In this document: positions 1 through 9,112 of the stretch, one piece after another | Position numbering within the stretch: the stretch's first letter is position 1 | How the letters are laid out: the number at the start of each line of letters is the position of its first letter | Origin: Planctomycetaceae bacterium | GTDB taxonomy: Bacteria; Planctomycetota; Planctomycetia; Planctomycetales; Planctomycetaceae | NCBI GenBank assembly: GCA_028284485.1 | Contig: JANQRQ010000248.1 | Location: 60,529 to 124,528 of the forward strand | Direction of reading: 5' to 3' | DNA length: 64,000 bases | Program-made: the position numbers and the translations under genes | Notes under the pieces: generated by a model | The model's input: the letters and a program-made list of their open reading frames with translations, nothing else | What the model was told of the DNA's origin: nothing | Database searches by the model: none

Positions 1-1
1 C

Positions 2-1567
2 GAAGTCGCTTTCAGAAATCAACTGCTGGATGACTTAGCGAATGACGACACCGAGTCCCCCGGCAAACCGAATTGCGATCGAAGGTTGGCCCAACTCGTG
101 TTTTGCATCGACGTTCGCTCGGAACGAATTCGCCGGAACTTGGAGGCGGTTGCCGGCAACATCGAGACATTTGGATTTGCGGGCTTCTTCGGGCTACCGA
201 TCGAATTCGTCCGACTCGGCGAAAATCAGGGTTCCTCGCAAGTTCCCGTCTTAATCTCACCACAGTTTACGGTCTATGAAGAATTAACCGGTGTCGACGC
301 AAACCATGCTGAAACAGCGATTGAACGACGATCGACACGCCGCTTTTTGCGAAAAGCCTGGAAGGACTTTCAGAATTCCGCCGCGAGTTGTTTCGCTTTT
401 GTGGAAACGACAGGACTGTTTTATGCCATTAAACTGTTTGCACAATCGGCCGGCTTCGGACAAACCCGCCCCACCCAATTCGACGGCATCGAGGAACCGC
501 TACGGCAGCGTCTCGCGCCGGTGTTACCAGTCGGCCACCATCAAGATCTCAGCCTCTCCGAACAGGCAGACATGGCGGAATCGATCTTGCGCGGTATCGG
601 CATCGTTGACGGCTTCGCTCGCTCGGTTGTCCTCTGCGGGCATGCCAGCCGGACAGAAAACAATCCACTACAAGCCGGACTTGATTGCGGCGCGTGCGGC
701 GGCCACTCGGGCGAGGTGAACTCACGTTTGGCAGCCAAGCTGCTGAATCATCCGAGCATTCGCCAGGCTCTCAGGCGACGAGGCATTGAAATTCCAGATG
801 ATACGCACTTCGTCGCAGCGCTTCACAACACAACGACCGACGAACTGGAGTTCTTCGACACATACGACGTACCGGCATCGCATCGACTTGATTTGCTGCA
901 TCTGCAATCGATTGCCGATTCGGCGTCGCAAAGGACTCGCAGCGAGCGGTTGGCCCAGCTTCCCGGCCCCAATGCTGACGATTTGTTTCGGCGTAGCTCG
1001 GACTGGTCGGAAGTTCGCCCCGAATGGGGACTGGCGGGTAATGCCGCATTCGTCGCTGCACCACGCACGTTGACGGAATCTGTTTCGCTCGAAGGTCGAT
1101 CGTTTTTGCACAGCTACGATTATCGCAACGATCCAGAGTTCGCTGTCCTGGAACAGATCATGACCGCTCCCTTGGTCGTCGCACACTTGATCAATATGCA
1201 GTACTACGCATCAACGGTCGAACCGTCGAAATTCGGCAGTGGAACCAAGACAGTCCATAACGTCGTTGGCCGATTCGGACTGTTCTCGGGCAACGGTGGC
1301 GACCTGATGACAGGCCTCCCCTGGCAATCCATTCACGATGGACAGGATTTCCAGCACCATCCACTTCGGCTGCTTGCCATTATTGCGGCGCCGCGCGAGG
1401 CCATTCAAAACATTATCGAAAACCAAGAATTGCTAGCAAACCTATTGGCGAACGGATGGCTGCAACTTGTCGCCGTCGAAGACAACAAATACTACCGCCT
1501 CACCGAGCAGCTTACATGGGACGAATTGCAGTCCAGTGCATTGTCAGCGACGGCATGCATCGCATGA
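2..1567 (+). CDS. dabA: DabA-type (DUF2309/YbcC) inorganic carbon uptake subunit, 5' truncated by window edge
   Basis: The reading frame is open to the left edge, so the N-terminal half of the protein is missing; about 521 residues are visible. All four zinc-ligand positions known for DabA proteins can be seen: Cys and Asp in a CID motif (codons at 104 and 110), then a His (codon at 641) and a Cys (codon at 686) exactly 15 residues apart, as in the characterised Halothiobacillus protein. DabA is a carbonic-anhydrase-like subunit that works with a membrane proton-conducting partner, DabB, to accumulate bicarbonate. DabB would be expected upstream, outside the window. An internal TTG at 86 is not a credible start because homology continues upstream of it. 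Stop TGA at 1565. Family assignment is firm; a role in carbon uptake rather than pH or another function in this organism is inferred. Confidence 0.85.
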   Translation, partial: EVAFRNQLLDDLANDDTESPGKPNCDRRLAQLVFCIDVRSERIRRNLEAVAGNIETFGFAGFFGLPIEFVRLGENQGSSQVPVLISPQFTVYEELTGVDANHAETAIERRSTRRFLRKAWKDFQNSAASCFAFVETTGLFYAIKLFAQSAGFGQTRPTQFDGIEEPLRQRLAPVLPVGHHQDLSLSEQADMAESILRGIGIVDGFARSVVLCGHASRTENNPLQAGLDCGACGGHSGEVNSRLAAKLLNHPSIRQALRRRGIEIPDDTHFVAALHNTTTDELEFFDTYDVPASHRLDLLHLQSIADSASQRTRSERLAQLPGPNADDLFRRSSDWSEVRPEWGLAGNAAFVAAPRTLTESVSLEGRSFLHSYDYRNDPEFAVLEQIMTAPLVVAHLINMQYYASTVEPSKFGSGTKTVHNVVGRFGLFSGNGGDLMTGLPWQSIHDGQDFQHHPLRLLAIIAAPREAIQNIIENQELLANLLANGWLQLVAVEDNKYYRLTEQLTWDELQSSALSATACIA

Positions 1568-1601
1568 CCGCTGGTGCAAACTTTCCAAGACGGATTCCGC
1601 T

Positions 1602-1718
1602 CGTTCCCAGGCCGGAGCCTGGGAACGCACCGATCACGAGGCTCCTGCCTCGTTCCAAATGGATTCCCGCCCCCCGCCTTCGCGGGGGCAAGCTTACCGC
1701 GCGGGAATGACATGATAT
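1602..1718. repeat. Cluster of short nested palindromes (REP-like)
   Basis: Three adjacent inverted repeats are visible. The first has 11-bp arms (1602-1612 and 1617-1627) around a 4-nt loop. The second has 6-bp arms (1637-1642 and 1647-1652), also with a 4-nt loop. The third is a GC-rich C/G run pair with an ATTCCCGC arm near 1662-1669 and a GCGGGAAT arm near 1710-1717. The cluster directly follows the dabA-like gene. It resembles intergenic repetitive palindromes rather than a single terminator, since no T-tract follows. Confidence 0.6.
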
Positions 1719-2025
1719 GGGGCCCTAGCTCGAAACATCCTCCCATAGATGCCATTCGATGCAGCGGGCAAGGTGTCGATGGACTTCGTTGCCGTCAAAT
1801 GCGATGCTGAAAATTGCCAGGCTGCCATGCGCCCGACTGCACGGCATGTTTCCATCCGTTGGCATGGCGATGCCCCAGCGGATCGAGCTAGCAGCTCTTC
1901 CTTGTGCCCGCGAAACCCGATTTTGACCCAGCGAACGCCGTGGGACCGCGAGTCAGGTCGGTTTTACATTGTCGAAATACGCAATAACGTGACATCTAGA
2001 GTGCCACAGACCTAGCATTCCGTAT

Positions 2026-2070
2026 TTACAGCGTGTTACGCTATTTTGTGGTCGCGACAGATACGTTTTG
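2026..2070 (+). repeat. Dispersed repeat DR1, copy A (partial)
   Basis: This copy contains the core hairpin arms ACAGCGT and ACGCT with a GTT loop, followed by a TTGTGGTCGCGACA segment. The same order and orientation are found in copies at about 5727, 31929 and 57459. Here only the core half is recognisable; the flanking CCACGAGCCAGAAACGCCC-like half seen in the other copies is not obvious. It sits upstream of, and points towards, the gene starting at 2186. Confidence 0.6.
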
Positions 2071-2185
2071 ACGGAATTCAACAGGCGTATCTCGGAAGTC
2101 AGCGATTCCCGCCTTACTCCACACCACGTGTCATAACCCGACAATATCCATCCGAGAAGAATCGGTTCATCGATCCGGAGAAACC

Positions 2186-5100
2186 ATGAAGAAATTTCAC
2201 CCCGTCATCGTTGTCACCACAATGTTGGTCGCCTGGAACACAACAGCCGTTACAGCCGATGAACCGGAATTCGAATCGATCTTCGACGGTAAGACGCTGA
2301 ACGGTTGGATGGGCGATCCGAAATTGTGGTCGGTGCAGGATGGAGCGATCACAGGTGTGACCACTGACGAAGAGCCATTGCCATACAACAAGTTTTTGAT
2401 TTGGGAGGGCGAGGTCGAAAACTTTGTTTTGCGGGCGAAGGTTCGGTTAATTGGCAACAGCAACTCGGGCATTCAATACCGGTCGATCCATCTGAAAGAT
2501 GCCGGCGAGTTCGTGGTCGGCGGGTATCAATGCGATATTCATCCCGCTCCACAGAATAACGGCATGCTGTACCACGAACGAGGACGGGGGATTGTCGCCA
2601 CTCATGGCCAAAAGGTTATCGTCGACAACGCAGGCGACAAATGGATTGCAGGTACAACCGGGCCGATCCAAGAGATCGAGCTTGATGAGTGGAACACGTT
2701 TGAAATCATTGCCCAAGGCAACAAGCTGACACACAAACTTAATGGAAAGGTGTGCGCTGAGATTATCGACCATCACGAGGAAGGTCGGTTAATGAAGGGG
2801 ATCGTAGCCATTCAGGTCCACCGCGGTCCTGCGATGCGGATTCAAGTTAAAGACATTGAACTGAAGCGTTTGCCGGCGGGCGGCCTATTGTCGCTGGAAG
2901 ATGCACCGATACCAGACGACGCTCAAAAGGTGCCTGCCCGTCGACCAGCCAACCGAAGGCCAGCACGACGCAAGGCGGCCGATCCTCAACCCGCGGATCA
3001 AAAAAAAACGGAAACCGAGACGCAACAGTCAGCCGCAGCGGCTAAGCCACGAAACAAACGGCCGACCGCAGTCGGCCCGGCCATCGGTGGCAACAAGGCG
3101 ACTCCGATCGACCGCATCAAAGTCGCCAAAGGGTTTCAGGTCGAGCTTTTGTATTCGGTGCCGGGGCAAGAGCAAGGTTCGTGGGTGAATTTGTGCACCG
3201 ACGACAAGGGACGGATTCTTGTCAGTGACCAATTTGGCGGCTTATACCGCATGACTCCCCCGCCTCCCGGCACTCCGATTCGCCGGAAGGATGTCGAAAC
3301 CGTGCCTGCTGACATTCGGGCCGTCAACGGAATGGTGTGGGCATTCGATGCGCTGTATGTCGGCGTGAACGACTACGAGCAGAAGATTTCCTCCGGTTTG
3401 TATCGCATTACCGATAGCGACGGCGACGATCAACTCGACAAAGTCGAAGTGCTCCGGGAAATCAGCGCCAGGGGAGACCACGGCGTGCATGCGGTCGTGC
3501 CGGCACCTGATGGAAAATCGCTATTTCTCGTGACCGGTAACAACGCGAAGCGGCCGGAGCTTGCCGACAGCTCGCCGGTGCGACAAGTTTGGGGCGAGGA
3601 TCACCTGCTGCCGAGCATGCCGGACGGACGCGGGCATAACCGTGGCGTCTTGGCCCCCGGTGGCATCATTTACCGCGTTGACCCTGACGGGGAATCATTC
3701 GAAGCGTACGCTTCCGGATTTCGCAACGTCTTCGACGCTGCGTTCAATCGCGACGGTGAACTGTTCACATACGACGCCGACATGGAGTACGACTTCAACA
3801 CGCCCTGGTATCGCCCGACACGTATTTGTCATGTAACGAGCGGAGCCGAATTCGGCTGGCGGAATGGGGCCGGAAAACGGATGCCCTTCTATGCGGACAA
3901 TCTGCCGGCCGCGCTCGACATCGGTCCGGGTTCGCCGACCGGAGTGACGTTCGGCTATGGGGCCAAGTTTCCTGCGAAGTATCAAAACGCTTTATACGCC
4001 CTCGATTGGAGTTGGGGGAAACTGTATGCGGTCCATCTGCAGCCAAGCGGTTCGAGTTATACCGCCACCAAGGAGGAATTCGTGACCGGCGCGCCGCTGC
4101 CGATTACCGATGCGATTATTCATCCCGGCGATGGTGCGATGTACTTCACCATCGGGGGACGCCGCGTGCAGTCGGGTTTGTATCGAGTGACGTATGTGGG
4201 TAACGAGTCGACCGCTCCCGCGGATGCGACACCGCATGTCAGCGAGGAACGGGATTTGCGACATGCGTTGGAAGCCTTTCATGGCCGGCAAGATCCCAAG
4301 GCCGTTGATACGGCATGGCCTTATTTGAATGAAGACGACCGTTTCATTCGTTGGGCGGCACGCATGGCGATTGAGCATCAGCCGACTGAAACGTGGGCCA
4401 AGCGAGCATTGTCAGACTCCAACCCGGCGACTCAGGTCGAGGCGCTACTGGCGCTGGCGCGCGTGACCGGCGTGTGCCCACTCCATCGCAATGAAGAAAC
4501 TCCCGATGTCGATACAGCCATGCGCGACAAACTGCTGGGAGCGGTGATCGACGTCGATCTCTCACAGCTTGGGTTAAGGCAACAACTCACGTTGGTGCGA
4601 ACCACACAAATTATTCTCAATCGTTTTGGGCGACCCGATGACTCGACTGTAGCGCGATTGATCGACAAATTCGATCCGCTGTTCCCCGCCGATTCAGCCG
4701 AATTGAATTGGCTGTTATGCGAAACACTGGCATGGTTGCAGTCGCCAACGGTCGCAGCCAAAGCGATGGCGTTGATCGACGCGGCACCGAATCAGGAAGA
4801 GCAAATGCAGTATGCTCGATCGATTCGCATGCTGAAGGCGGGCTGGACGCCGGAACTCCGCACTGCATATTTCGAGTGGTTCCTGAAGGCTGCCAATTAT
4901 AAGGGTGGTGCGAGTTTCGAAACGTTCATCAAGTTTATTCGTAATGACGCTGTTGCTTCACTCAGCGCGGCAGAAAAATCATCGATGGCGGAACTGCTGG
5001 CCAAGAAGCCTGAAAAGAAATCGGCGCTCGAGAACCTGGGGGAAGTCTTCGCCGGACGTCCCGAGAAGAAGTGGACTTTGGAGGAACTTTCCGCAGCGGC

Positions 5101-5566
5101 CCGAACCGACCTGAAGAATCGAGATTTTTCGAATGGTCGGCGCATGTTCGCAGCCGCGGCGTGTTATGCCTGCCATCGATTTGCCAATCAAGGGGGAATG
5201 ACGGGGCCCGATTTGACATCTGCCGGTCGCCGGTACTCGCCCCACGATTTGCTCGATCAAGTCATCAACCCCAGCAAGGTGATCAACGATCAGTTTTCCG
5301 CAGTTACGGTCGTGACGGAGGACGGTCTGATTCATACAGGCGTGGTCGTCAACTTGAGTGGTGACTCGATGACACTCAACACCGATCTGACCGACCCCAA
5401 CAAGCGAGTCCGCATTGACCGCAAAGAGGTCGAGGAATTGGTCGTTTCAAAAACGTCACCGATGCCAGCAGGATTGTTCAACCGGATGACAAATGACGAG
5501 ATTTTGGATTTGATCGCCTACTTGATCAGCGCCGGCGATTCCCAGCATGAATTCTTCACAAACTAG
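2186..5566 (+). CDS. Secreted DUF1080 / PVC dehydrogenase-propeller / cytochrome c fusion protein
   Basis: A 1126-residue protein with an N-terminal signal peptide (about residues 1-25). Residues about 28-232 form a DUF1080 (3-keto-disaccharide hydrolase, LamG-like) domain beginning with FDGKTLNGW. A basic Pro/Lys/Arg-rich linker (about 235-300) follows. A glucose/sorbosone-dehydrogenase-like propeller of the PVC membrane-bound dehydrogenase type spans about 305-690, then helical HEAT-like sequence. The C-terminus is a PVC-type heme-binding domain with one CYACH motif at residues 993-997 and the usual GPDLT motif after it. Such proteins are abundant in planctomycetes and are thought to act in periplasmic sugar oxidation; the substrate is unknown. 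Having DUF1080 and the heme dehydrogenase in one chain would couple 3-keto-sugar cleavage with oxidation, which is inference. Confidence 0.85.
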   Translation: MKKFHPVIVVTTMLVAWNTTAVTADEPEFESIFDGKTLNGWMGDPKLWSVQDGAITGVTTDEEPLPYNKFLIWEGEVENFVLRAKVRLIGNSNSGIQYRSIHLKDAGEFVVGGYQCDIHPAPQNNGMLYHERGRGIVATHGQKVIVDNAGDKWIAGTTGPIQEIELDEWNTFEIIAQGNKLTHKLNGKVCAEIIDHHEEGRLMKGIVAIQVHRGPAMRIQVKDIELKRLPAGGLLSLEDAPIPDDAQKVPARRPANRRPARRKAADPQPADQKKTETETQQSAAAAKPRNKRPTAVGPAIGGNKATPIDRIKVAKGFQVELLYSVPGQEQGSWVNLCTDDKGRILVSDQFGGLYRMTPPPPGTPIRRKDVETVPADIRAVNGMVWAFDALYVGVNDYEQKISSGLYRITDSDGDDQLDKVEVLREISARGDHGVHAVVPAPDGKSLFLVTGNNAKRPELADSSPVRQVWGEDHLLPSMPDGRGHNRGVLAPGGIIYRVDPDGESFEAYASGFRNVFDAAFNRDGELFTYDADMEYDFNTPWYRPTRICHVTSGAEFGWRNGAGKRMPFYADNLPAALDIGPGSPTGVTFGYGAKFPAKYQNALYALDWSWGKLYAVHLQPSGSSYTATKEEFVTGAPLPITDAIIHPGDGAMYFTIGGRRVQSGLYRVTYVGNESTAPADATPHVSEERDLRHALEAFHGRQDPKAVDTAWPYLNEDDRFIRWAARMAIEHQPTETWAKRALSDSNPATQVEALLALARVTGVCPLHRNEETPDVDTAMRDKLLGAVIDVDLSQLGLRQQLTLVRTTQIILNRFGRPDDSTVARLIDKFDPLFPADSAELNWLLCETLAWLQSPTVAAKAMALIDAAPNQEEQMQYARSIRMLKAGWTPELRTAYFEWFLKAANYKGGASFETFIKFIRNDAVASLSAAEKSSMAELLAKKPEKKSALENLGEVFAGRPEKKWTLEELSAAARTDLKNRDFSNGRRMFAAAACYACHRFANQGGMTGPDLTSAGRRYSPHDLLDQVINPSKVINDQFSAVTVVTEDGLIHTGVVVNLSGDSMTLNTDLTDPNKRVRIDRKEVEELVVSKTSPMPAGLFNRMTNDEILDLIAYLISAGDSQHEFFTN

Positions 5567-5726
5567 GCGGTGATGGCTGCCATGGGAATTCGTGCTGTCG
5601 CCACAATGGCCCGTGCGCGGGTGAAACGACGAACGAATGCGGGTCGTCCGCCGCGCTGAATGAAGGTCGAAGCCAGGTTCGATCGAGCAACGATTTCTGA
5701 CACGCTTGAACGTTGTTAACTTCAAG

Positions 5727-5817
5727 CCTACAGCGTGTTACGCTGTCTTGTGGCCGCGACAACTGTGTTTTGTACTACGCATGCCGTCTCCCACGAGCCA
5801 GAAACGCCCTCGAGCAA
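5727..5817 (+). repeat. Dispersed repeat DR1, copy B (full length)
   Basis: About 90 bp. It starts with a perfect 7-bp hairpin (ACAGCGT, GTT loop, ACGCTGT) and continues through TTGTGGCCGCGACAA to a CCACGAGCCAGAAACGCCC segment. It matches copies C (31929-32032) and D (57459-57562), which are on the opposite strand. It lies immediately upstream of a sulfatase gene and reads open into it, which extends the sulfatase frame artificially. Confidence 0.8.
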
Positions 5818-5849
5818 AAGCAGATCACTTTAGTATCGGAGAGTTATCG

Positions 5850-7514
5850 ATGTTAAAAACGGCCGCGTTCATTCCTGCGATGGCTATCGCAGGCTTTGTG
5901 CTTATGGCGCAAACGTTGGTTGCCGAACAGCCGCTGAATATCGTCTACATGCTTTCCGACAACCAAAGTTACTACGAGATGAGTTGCCACGGGCATGCGC
6001 AGATTCAGACACCACACATCGATCGGTTTGCCAAGCAGAGCGTCGAATTCACTCACTTCTACGCACCGCCCTACTGCTCGCCCAGTCGCGCCGTGATCCT
6101 GACCGGACGGTACGCCATGCGATCTGGAGTCTTTACCACGGTTGCCGGCCGATCGATCATGCATCGAGATCAAACGACACTCGCCGATGTGTTGCAAAAA
6201 CATGGTTATCGTACCGGAATCTTCGGCAAGTGGCATCTTGGTTTCTCTTATCCCCATCGGCCGAAGGACCGCGGTTTTGATGAGGTGTTTGTGCATGGAG
6301 GCGGCGGTGTTGGCCAGATGGAAGACTTCTATGGAAACACGCATTACGACACCACGTTTATACACAACGATCAAGTGACGCCCGGCAAAGGGTTCAGTAC
6401 TGATATCTTGTTCGATCATGCCATGGAGTTTGTCGAAGCAAATCGTGACCGGCCTTTTTTCTGTTATGTTCCCACGCCGGTCACGCATTCTCCGCATAAT
6501 GGCCCGAAAGACCTGGTGGCCGAACTGCAAGCTGCCGGAGTCACGGGAGACCTGGGGCTTTTTGCGCAGGTGCAAAATCTGGATAGCAACATTGGGCGCA
6601 TGTTGGACAAGCTCGAAGCGCTCGATCTTGCGAAGAACACGGTCGTGATTTATGCGTCGGATCAGGGAATGAATGATCGGGGTGCGCCGCATGGTGCGAA
6701 TCGGCTGGGGATTCCCTACGACCCGGCGCAACACGTGCCATTCTTTATTCGCGTGCCTGGAGCGAAACCGCACGTGACGGAGCGCTTAGCCGGGATGATT
6801 GACTTCTTCCCAACAATGCTTGACCTTTGCGGCATATCACCTCCGGCAAACTGCGATGGAATCAGCCTAAAGCCGCTCATTTTCGGCAAGCCCGACGAAT
6901 ACCCAACAGACCGGACACTGATCATTCAGTGTCCACGCGGACGCACGGCCAGCAAGTGGAAAAACGCTTCTGTCAAAACCGATCGCTGGCGGCTGGTCGA
7001 TGGTGAAAAGCTATTCGACATTCATGCAGACCCTCGCCAAAGCACAGATATCGCAGCTGAACATCCCAACGTTGTCAAACAGCTGCGGGAGAAATACGAG
7101 ACCTACTGGGCCAGCTTCCCCGGTCAGACAACGACACTAAGTCGGCATTCGCTCGGTGCGAAAGAATGCCCGGAAGTCGTCTTAAACGGCATGGATTGGT
7201 ACGAGGGCAGCACGCCTTGGGCCGGCAGCCACTTTAACAAACCCGGCAACGGAAAATGGGCCGTGCGAATCGAGCAAGACGGACGATACGAATTTGAATG
7301 TCGCCATTACCCGCGCGAAGCCGACAAGGCGATGGGAATGAACCGCGCGAAGATCCAAGTCGGCAATGTCGTGCTGGAACAAGACATTGACGCCGAAGCG
7401 AAATTGACGCGGTTCGAACTCGACCTCGAGGCTGGAGACTACGACCTGCAAACCTGGCTGTACTCGGGTGAGAAATCGTCGGGCGCCCTGTTTGTTTACG
7501 TGTCGACGAATTGA
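5850..7514 (+). CDS. Secreted sulfatase with C-terminal beta-sandwich-like domain
   Basis: A 554-residue arylsulfatase-family protein with a signal peptide (about residues 1-25). The formylglycine motif is CSPSR with Cys76, followed by the usual LTGRY context. GKWH and the later ASDQG metal-site region are also present. The N-terminal metal-binding segment reads MLSDNQ instead of the common ADD, a mild deviation. After residue 430 a separate domain with repeated aromatic and Asp residues resembles a carbohydrate-binding beta-sandwich. I chose ATG 5850 because GGAGAG lies 7 nt upstream and a signal peptide begins there. An in-frame start at 5706 would add 48 residues encoded mostly by the dispersed repeat, which is unlikely to be real. 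The substrate, probably a sulfated polysaccharide, cannot be told from sequence. Confidence 0.88.
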   Translation: MLKTAAFIPAMAIAGFVLMAQTLVAEQPLNIVYMLSDNQSYYEMSCHGHAQIQTPHIDRFAKQSVEFTHFYAPPYCSPSRAVILTGRYAMRSGVFTTVAGRSIMHRDQTTLADVLQKHGYRTGIFGKWHLGFSYPHRPKDRGFDEVFVHGGGGVGQMEDFYGNTHYDTTFIHNDQVTPGKGFSTDILFDHAMEFVEANRDRPFFCYVPTPVTHSPHNGPKDLVAELQAAGVTGDLGLFAQVQNLDSNIGRMLDKLEALDLAKNTVVIYASDQGMNDRGAPHGANRLGIPYDPAQHVPFFIRVPGAKPHVTERLAGMIDFFPTMLDLCGISPPANCDGISLKPLIFGKPDEYPTDRTLIIQCPRGRTASKWKNASVKTDRWRLVDGEKLFDIHADPRQSTDIAAEHPNVVKQLREKYETYWASFPGQTTTLSRHSLGAKECPEVVLNGMDWYEGSTPWAGSHFNKPGNGKWAVRIEQDGRYEFECRHYPREADKAMGMNRAKIQVGNVVLEQDIDAEAKLTRFELDLEAGDYDLQTWLYSGEKSSGALFVYVSTN

Positions 7515-7609
7515 CCACGAATGACAGTAGCTGCGACTGTCCTCGCGCCCGTTTTGTTATGATGATCACCGACGATCAATTGCGAACCGACTACTGAATT
7601 ACGTGGACC

Positions 7610-8962
7610 ATGAAAAACATGAAATCATCCTTTGGGCCGTTATCCATTTTGGTTCTCCTGCTGTTCGCCAATTCAATCCCAGCAAGCGATGCGAATAACG
7701 AATCGGCATCCAACTGGGGATCTGAGAAACCGAATGTCATTATTTGGGTTGCCGATGACCAGTATTTGGAGTCGGTCGGTTGCTACGGAGGCGATCCGGC
7801 TCATACGCCTAATATCGATAAGCTCGCCAGAGAAGGACTCAGATTTACCAAGGCCTATAGTACATCATCGATTTGCACGCCGACGCGGTCGGCCCTTTAT
7901 ACCGGCATGTACCCCATAAAAAACGGGGCTCACCCAAACCATTCCGGGTTGAAAATCGATGTTCCCAGCATGCCGGGAATCATGAGAGACTTGGGCTACA
8001 GAACGGCGATTGTCGGCAAACATGGAGTCCATGCGCGCCCTACGCGTCCCACGAATACGTTTGTGTGGGATGAAGAGTTTCCGTTGACCGATCAAATCAT
8101 CGAGGGTGCAGAAGGGAACGCAAAGGCGTCCAAAAAGCACCGCGATATGGATTATGAGGGAGTGAAAAACTTCCTCACGCACGACACGCGGCCGTTTTGC
8201 CTGTTCGTCGCTTCTTCGCTTCCGCATGGGCCGGAACTGACCAGAATTGCAAACGGACTCGAGGGCTATCCCGCCAATAACTGGATGTCCGACTGGCAGC
8301 TGGGCCGGTATCTGCAAATGCTCGATGAGACCAACAATGCTGAAAACACTCTGGTGATCTTCGTTTCAGACAACGGATCAAATACAAAAAGATCGAAGTA
8401 CACTCTGTTCGAGCCGGGCGTTCATGTCCCGATGATTGCATGGTGGCCCGGGCATATCGCGCCCAACACCACGACCGATGCGCTCGTCGATTTTACAGAC
8501 ATTATGCCCACATTAATGGAACTCGCCGGAGGTACCCCACATGCCGAGATGGATGGCAAAAGCCTCGTTCCATTGATGCAGGGGCAGGAGCTACAATTGC
8601 ACGAAGACCGATTTCTTAGTTTTACTTGTCTCGGTGTGGCCGACGTCTTTGAACCTTATCCCATCAGGGCCGTGGTCACCGACCGGTACAAGTTCATGCA
8701 CTATCTGAACCACGAAATTGAATCGCCAAAGGGCAGCGGAGTCGGCAAAAGCCCCGAGTATCTACTGTTTGATCTGATGAACGATCCCGGTGAAACCGTG
8801 AACCTTGCGGACGACAAGGAGTACTCGGATGTCAGAGAAGAGATGCAGAGAAGATTGAATTCCTGGATTCTGAAGGTGGGCGATAAAGGAATGGCCACGG
8901 AATTTGAGGCCGTGGACATGTTCCCGGATGAGATTGGGCACCTCCAAGTGTCGTCAAATTAA
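7610..8962 (+). CDS. Secreted sulfatase
   Basis: A 450-residue sulfatase-family protein with a signal peptide (about 1-25), VADDQ at residues 47-51 and the formylglycine motif CTPTR at 89-93. A C-terminal metal-site VSDNGS motif lies near residue 248. It follows the preceding sulfatase after 95 bp on the same strand, so the two may be co-transcribed. The usual GKWH motif is GKHG here, which changes one residue normally near the active site. It is shorter than many arylsulfatases and carries no extra domain. Substrate unknown; desulfation of algal or mucin-like polysaccharide is the usual role inferred for planctomycete sulfatases. Confidence 0.87.
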   Translation: MKNMKSSFGPLSILVLLLFANSIPASDANNESASNWGSEKPNVIIWVADDQYLESVGCYGGDPAHTPNIDKLAREGLRFTKAYSTSSICTPTRSALYTGMYPIKNGAHPNHSGLKIDVPSMPGIMRDLGYRTAIVGKHGVHARPTRPTNTFVWDEEFPLTDQIIEGAEGNAKASKKHRDMDYEGVKNFLTHDTRPFCLFVASSLPHGPELTRIANGLEGYPANNWMSDWQLGRYLQMLDETNNAENTLVIFVSDNGSNTKRSKYTLFEPGVHVPMIAWWPGHIAPNTTTDALVDFTDIMPTLMELAGGTPHAEMDGKSLVPLMQGQELQLHEDRFLSFTCLGVADVFEPYPIRAVVTDRYKFMHYLNHEIESPKGSGVGKSPEYLLFDLMNDPGETVNLADDKEYSDVREEMQRRLNSWILKVGDKGMATEFEAVDMFPDEIGHLQVSSN

Positions 8963-8977
8963 GCGGATGTGCCGCTT
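8961..8977 (+). terminator. Possible hairpin at the sulfatase stop codon
   Basis: AAGCGG and CCGCTT form a 6-bp stem around a 5-nt loop, overlapping the TAA stop. There is no following T-tract, so intrinsic termination is uncertain. Confidence 0.3.
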
Positions 8978-9112
8978 TCAGGCGATTCGTTGTTGCAATC
9001 ACTTCGGGATAACTTCCCGCACGCTCCCCATAACACGATCGAAGGGGATATCCTTCGCGAATACTATTTGTCCCGATGCCGAATCACTCGCGAAAGTCGT
9101 TGCGATGTAGTA

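Larger units (their letters stand above)
1568..2185. other. 618-bp intergenic region with repeats only
   Basis: No credible gene was found here. The region holds the nested palindrome cluster near its left end and one partial copy of the dispersed repeat at 2026-2070, about 115 bp before the next start codon. The overlapping short frames in this stretch lack ribosome-binding sites and recognisable protein features. Confidence 0.6.

Noticed and set aside
86..1567. TTG at 86 as the start of the DabA-like gene
   Set aside because: The frame is open to the window edge and the zinc-ligand motif lies only 7 codons later, so the protein must begin upstream.
1492..2144. Short frames in the spacer between the DabA-like gene and the gene at 2186
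   Set aside because: They overlap palindromes and repeat DR1 and show no conserved motif or ribosome-binding site.
5706..5849. Upstream in-frame start of the first sulfatase
   Set aside because: The added residues come from repeat DR1, precede a clear signal peptide and lack a ribosome-binding site; 5850 has GGAGAG.
8961..8977. Firm intrinsic terminator after the second sulfatase
   Set aside because: The stem overlaps the stop codon and has no T-tract; kept only as a low-confidence feature.
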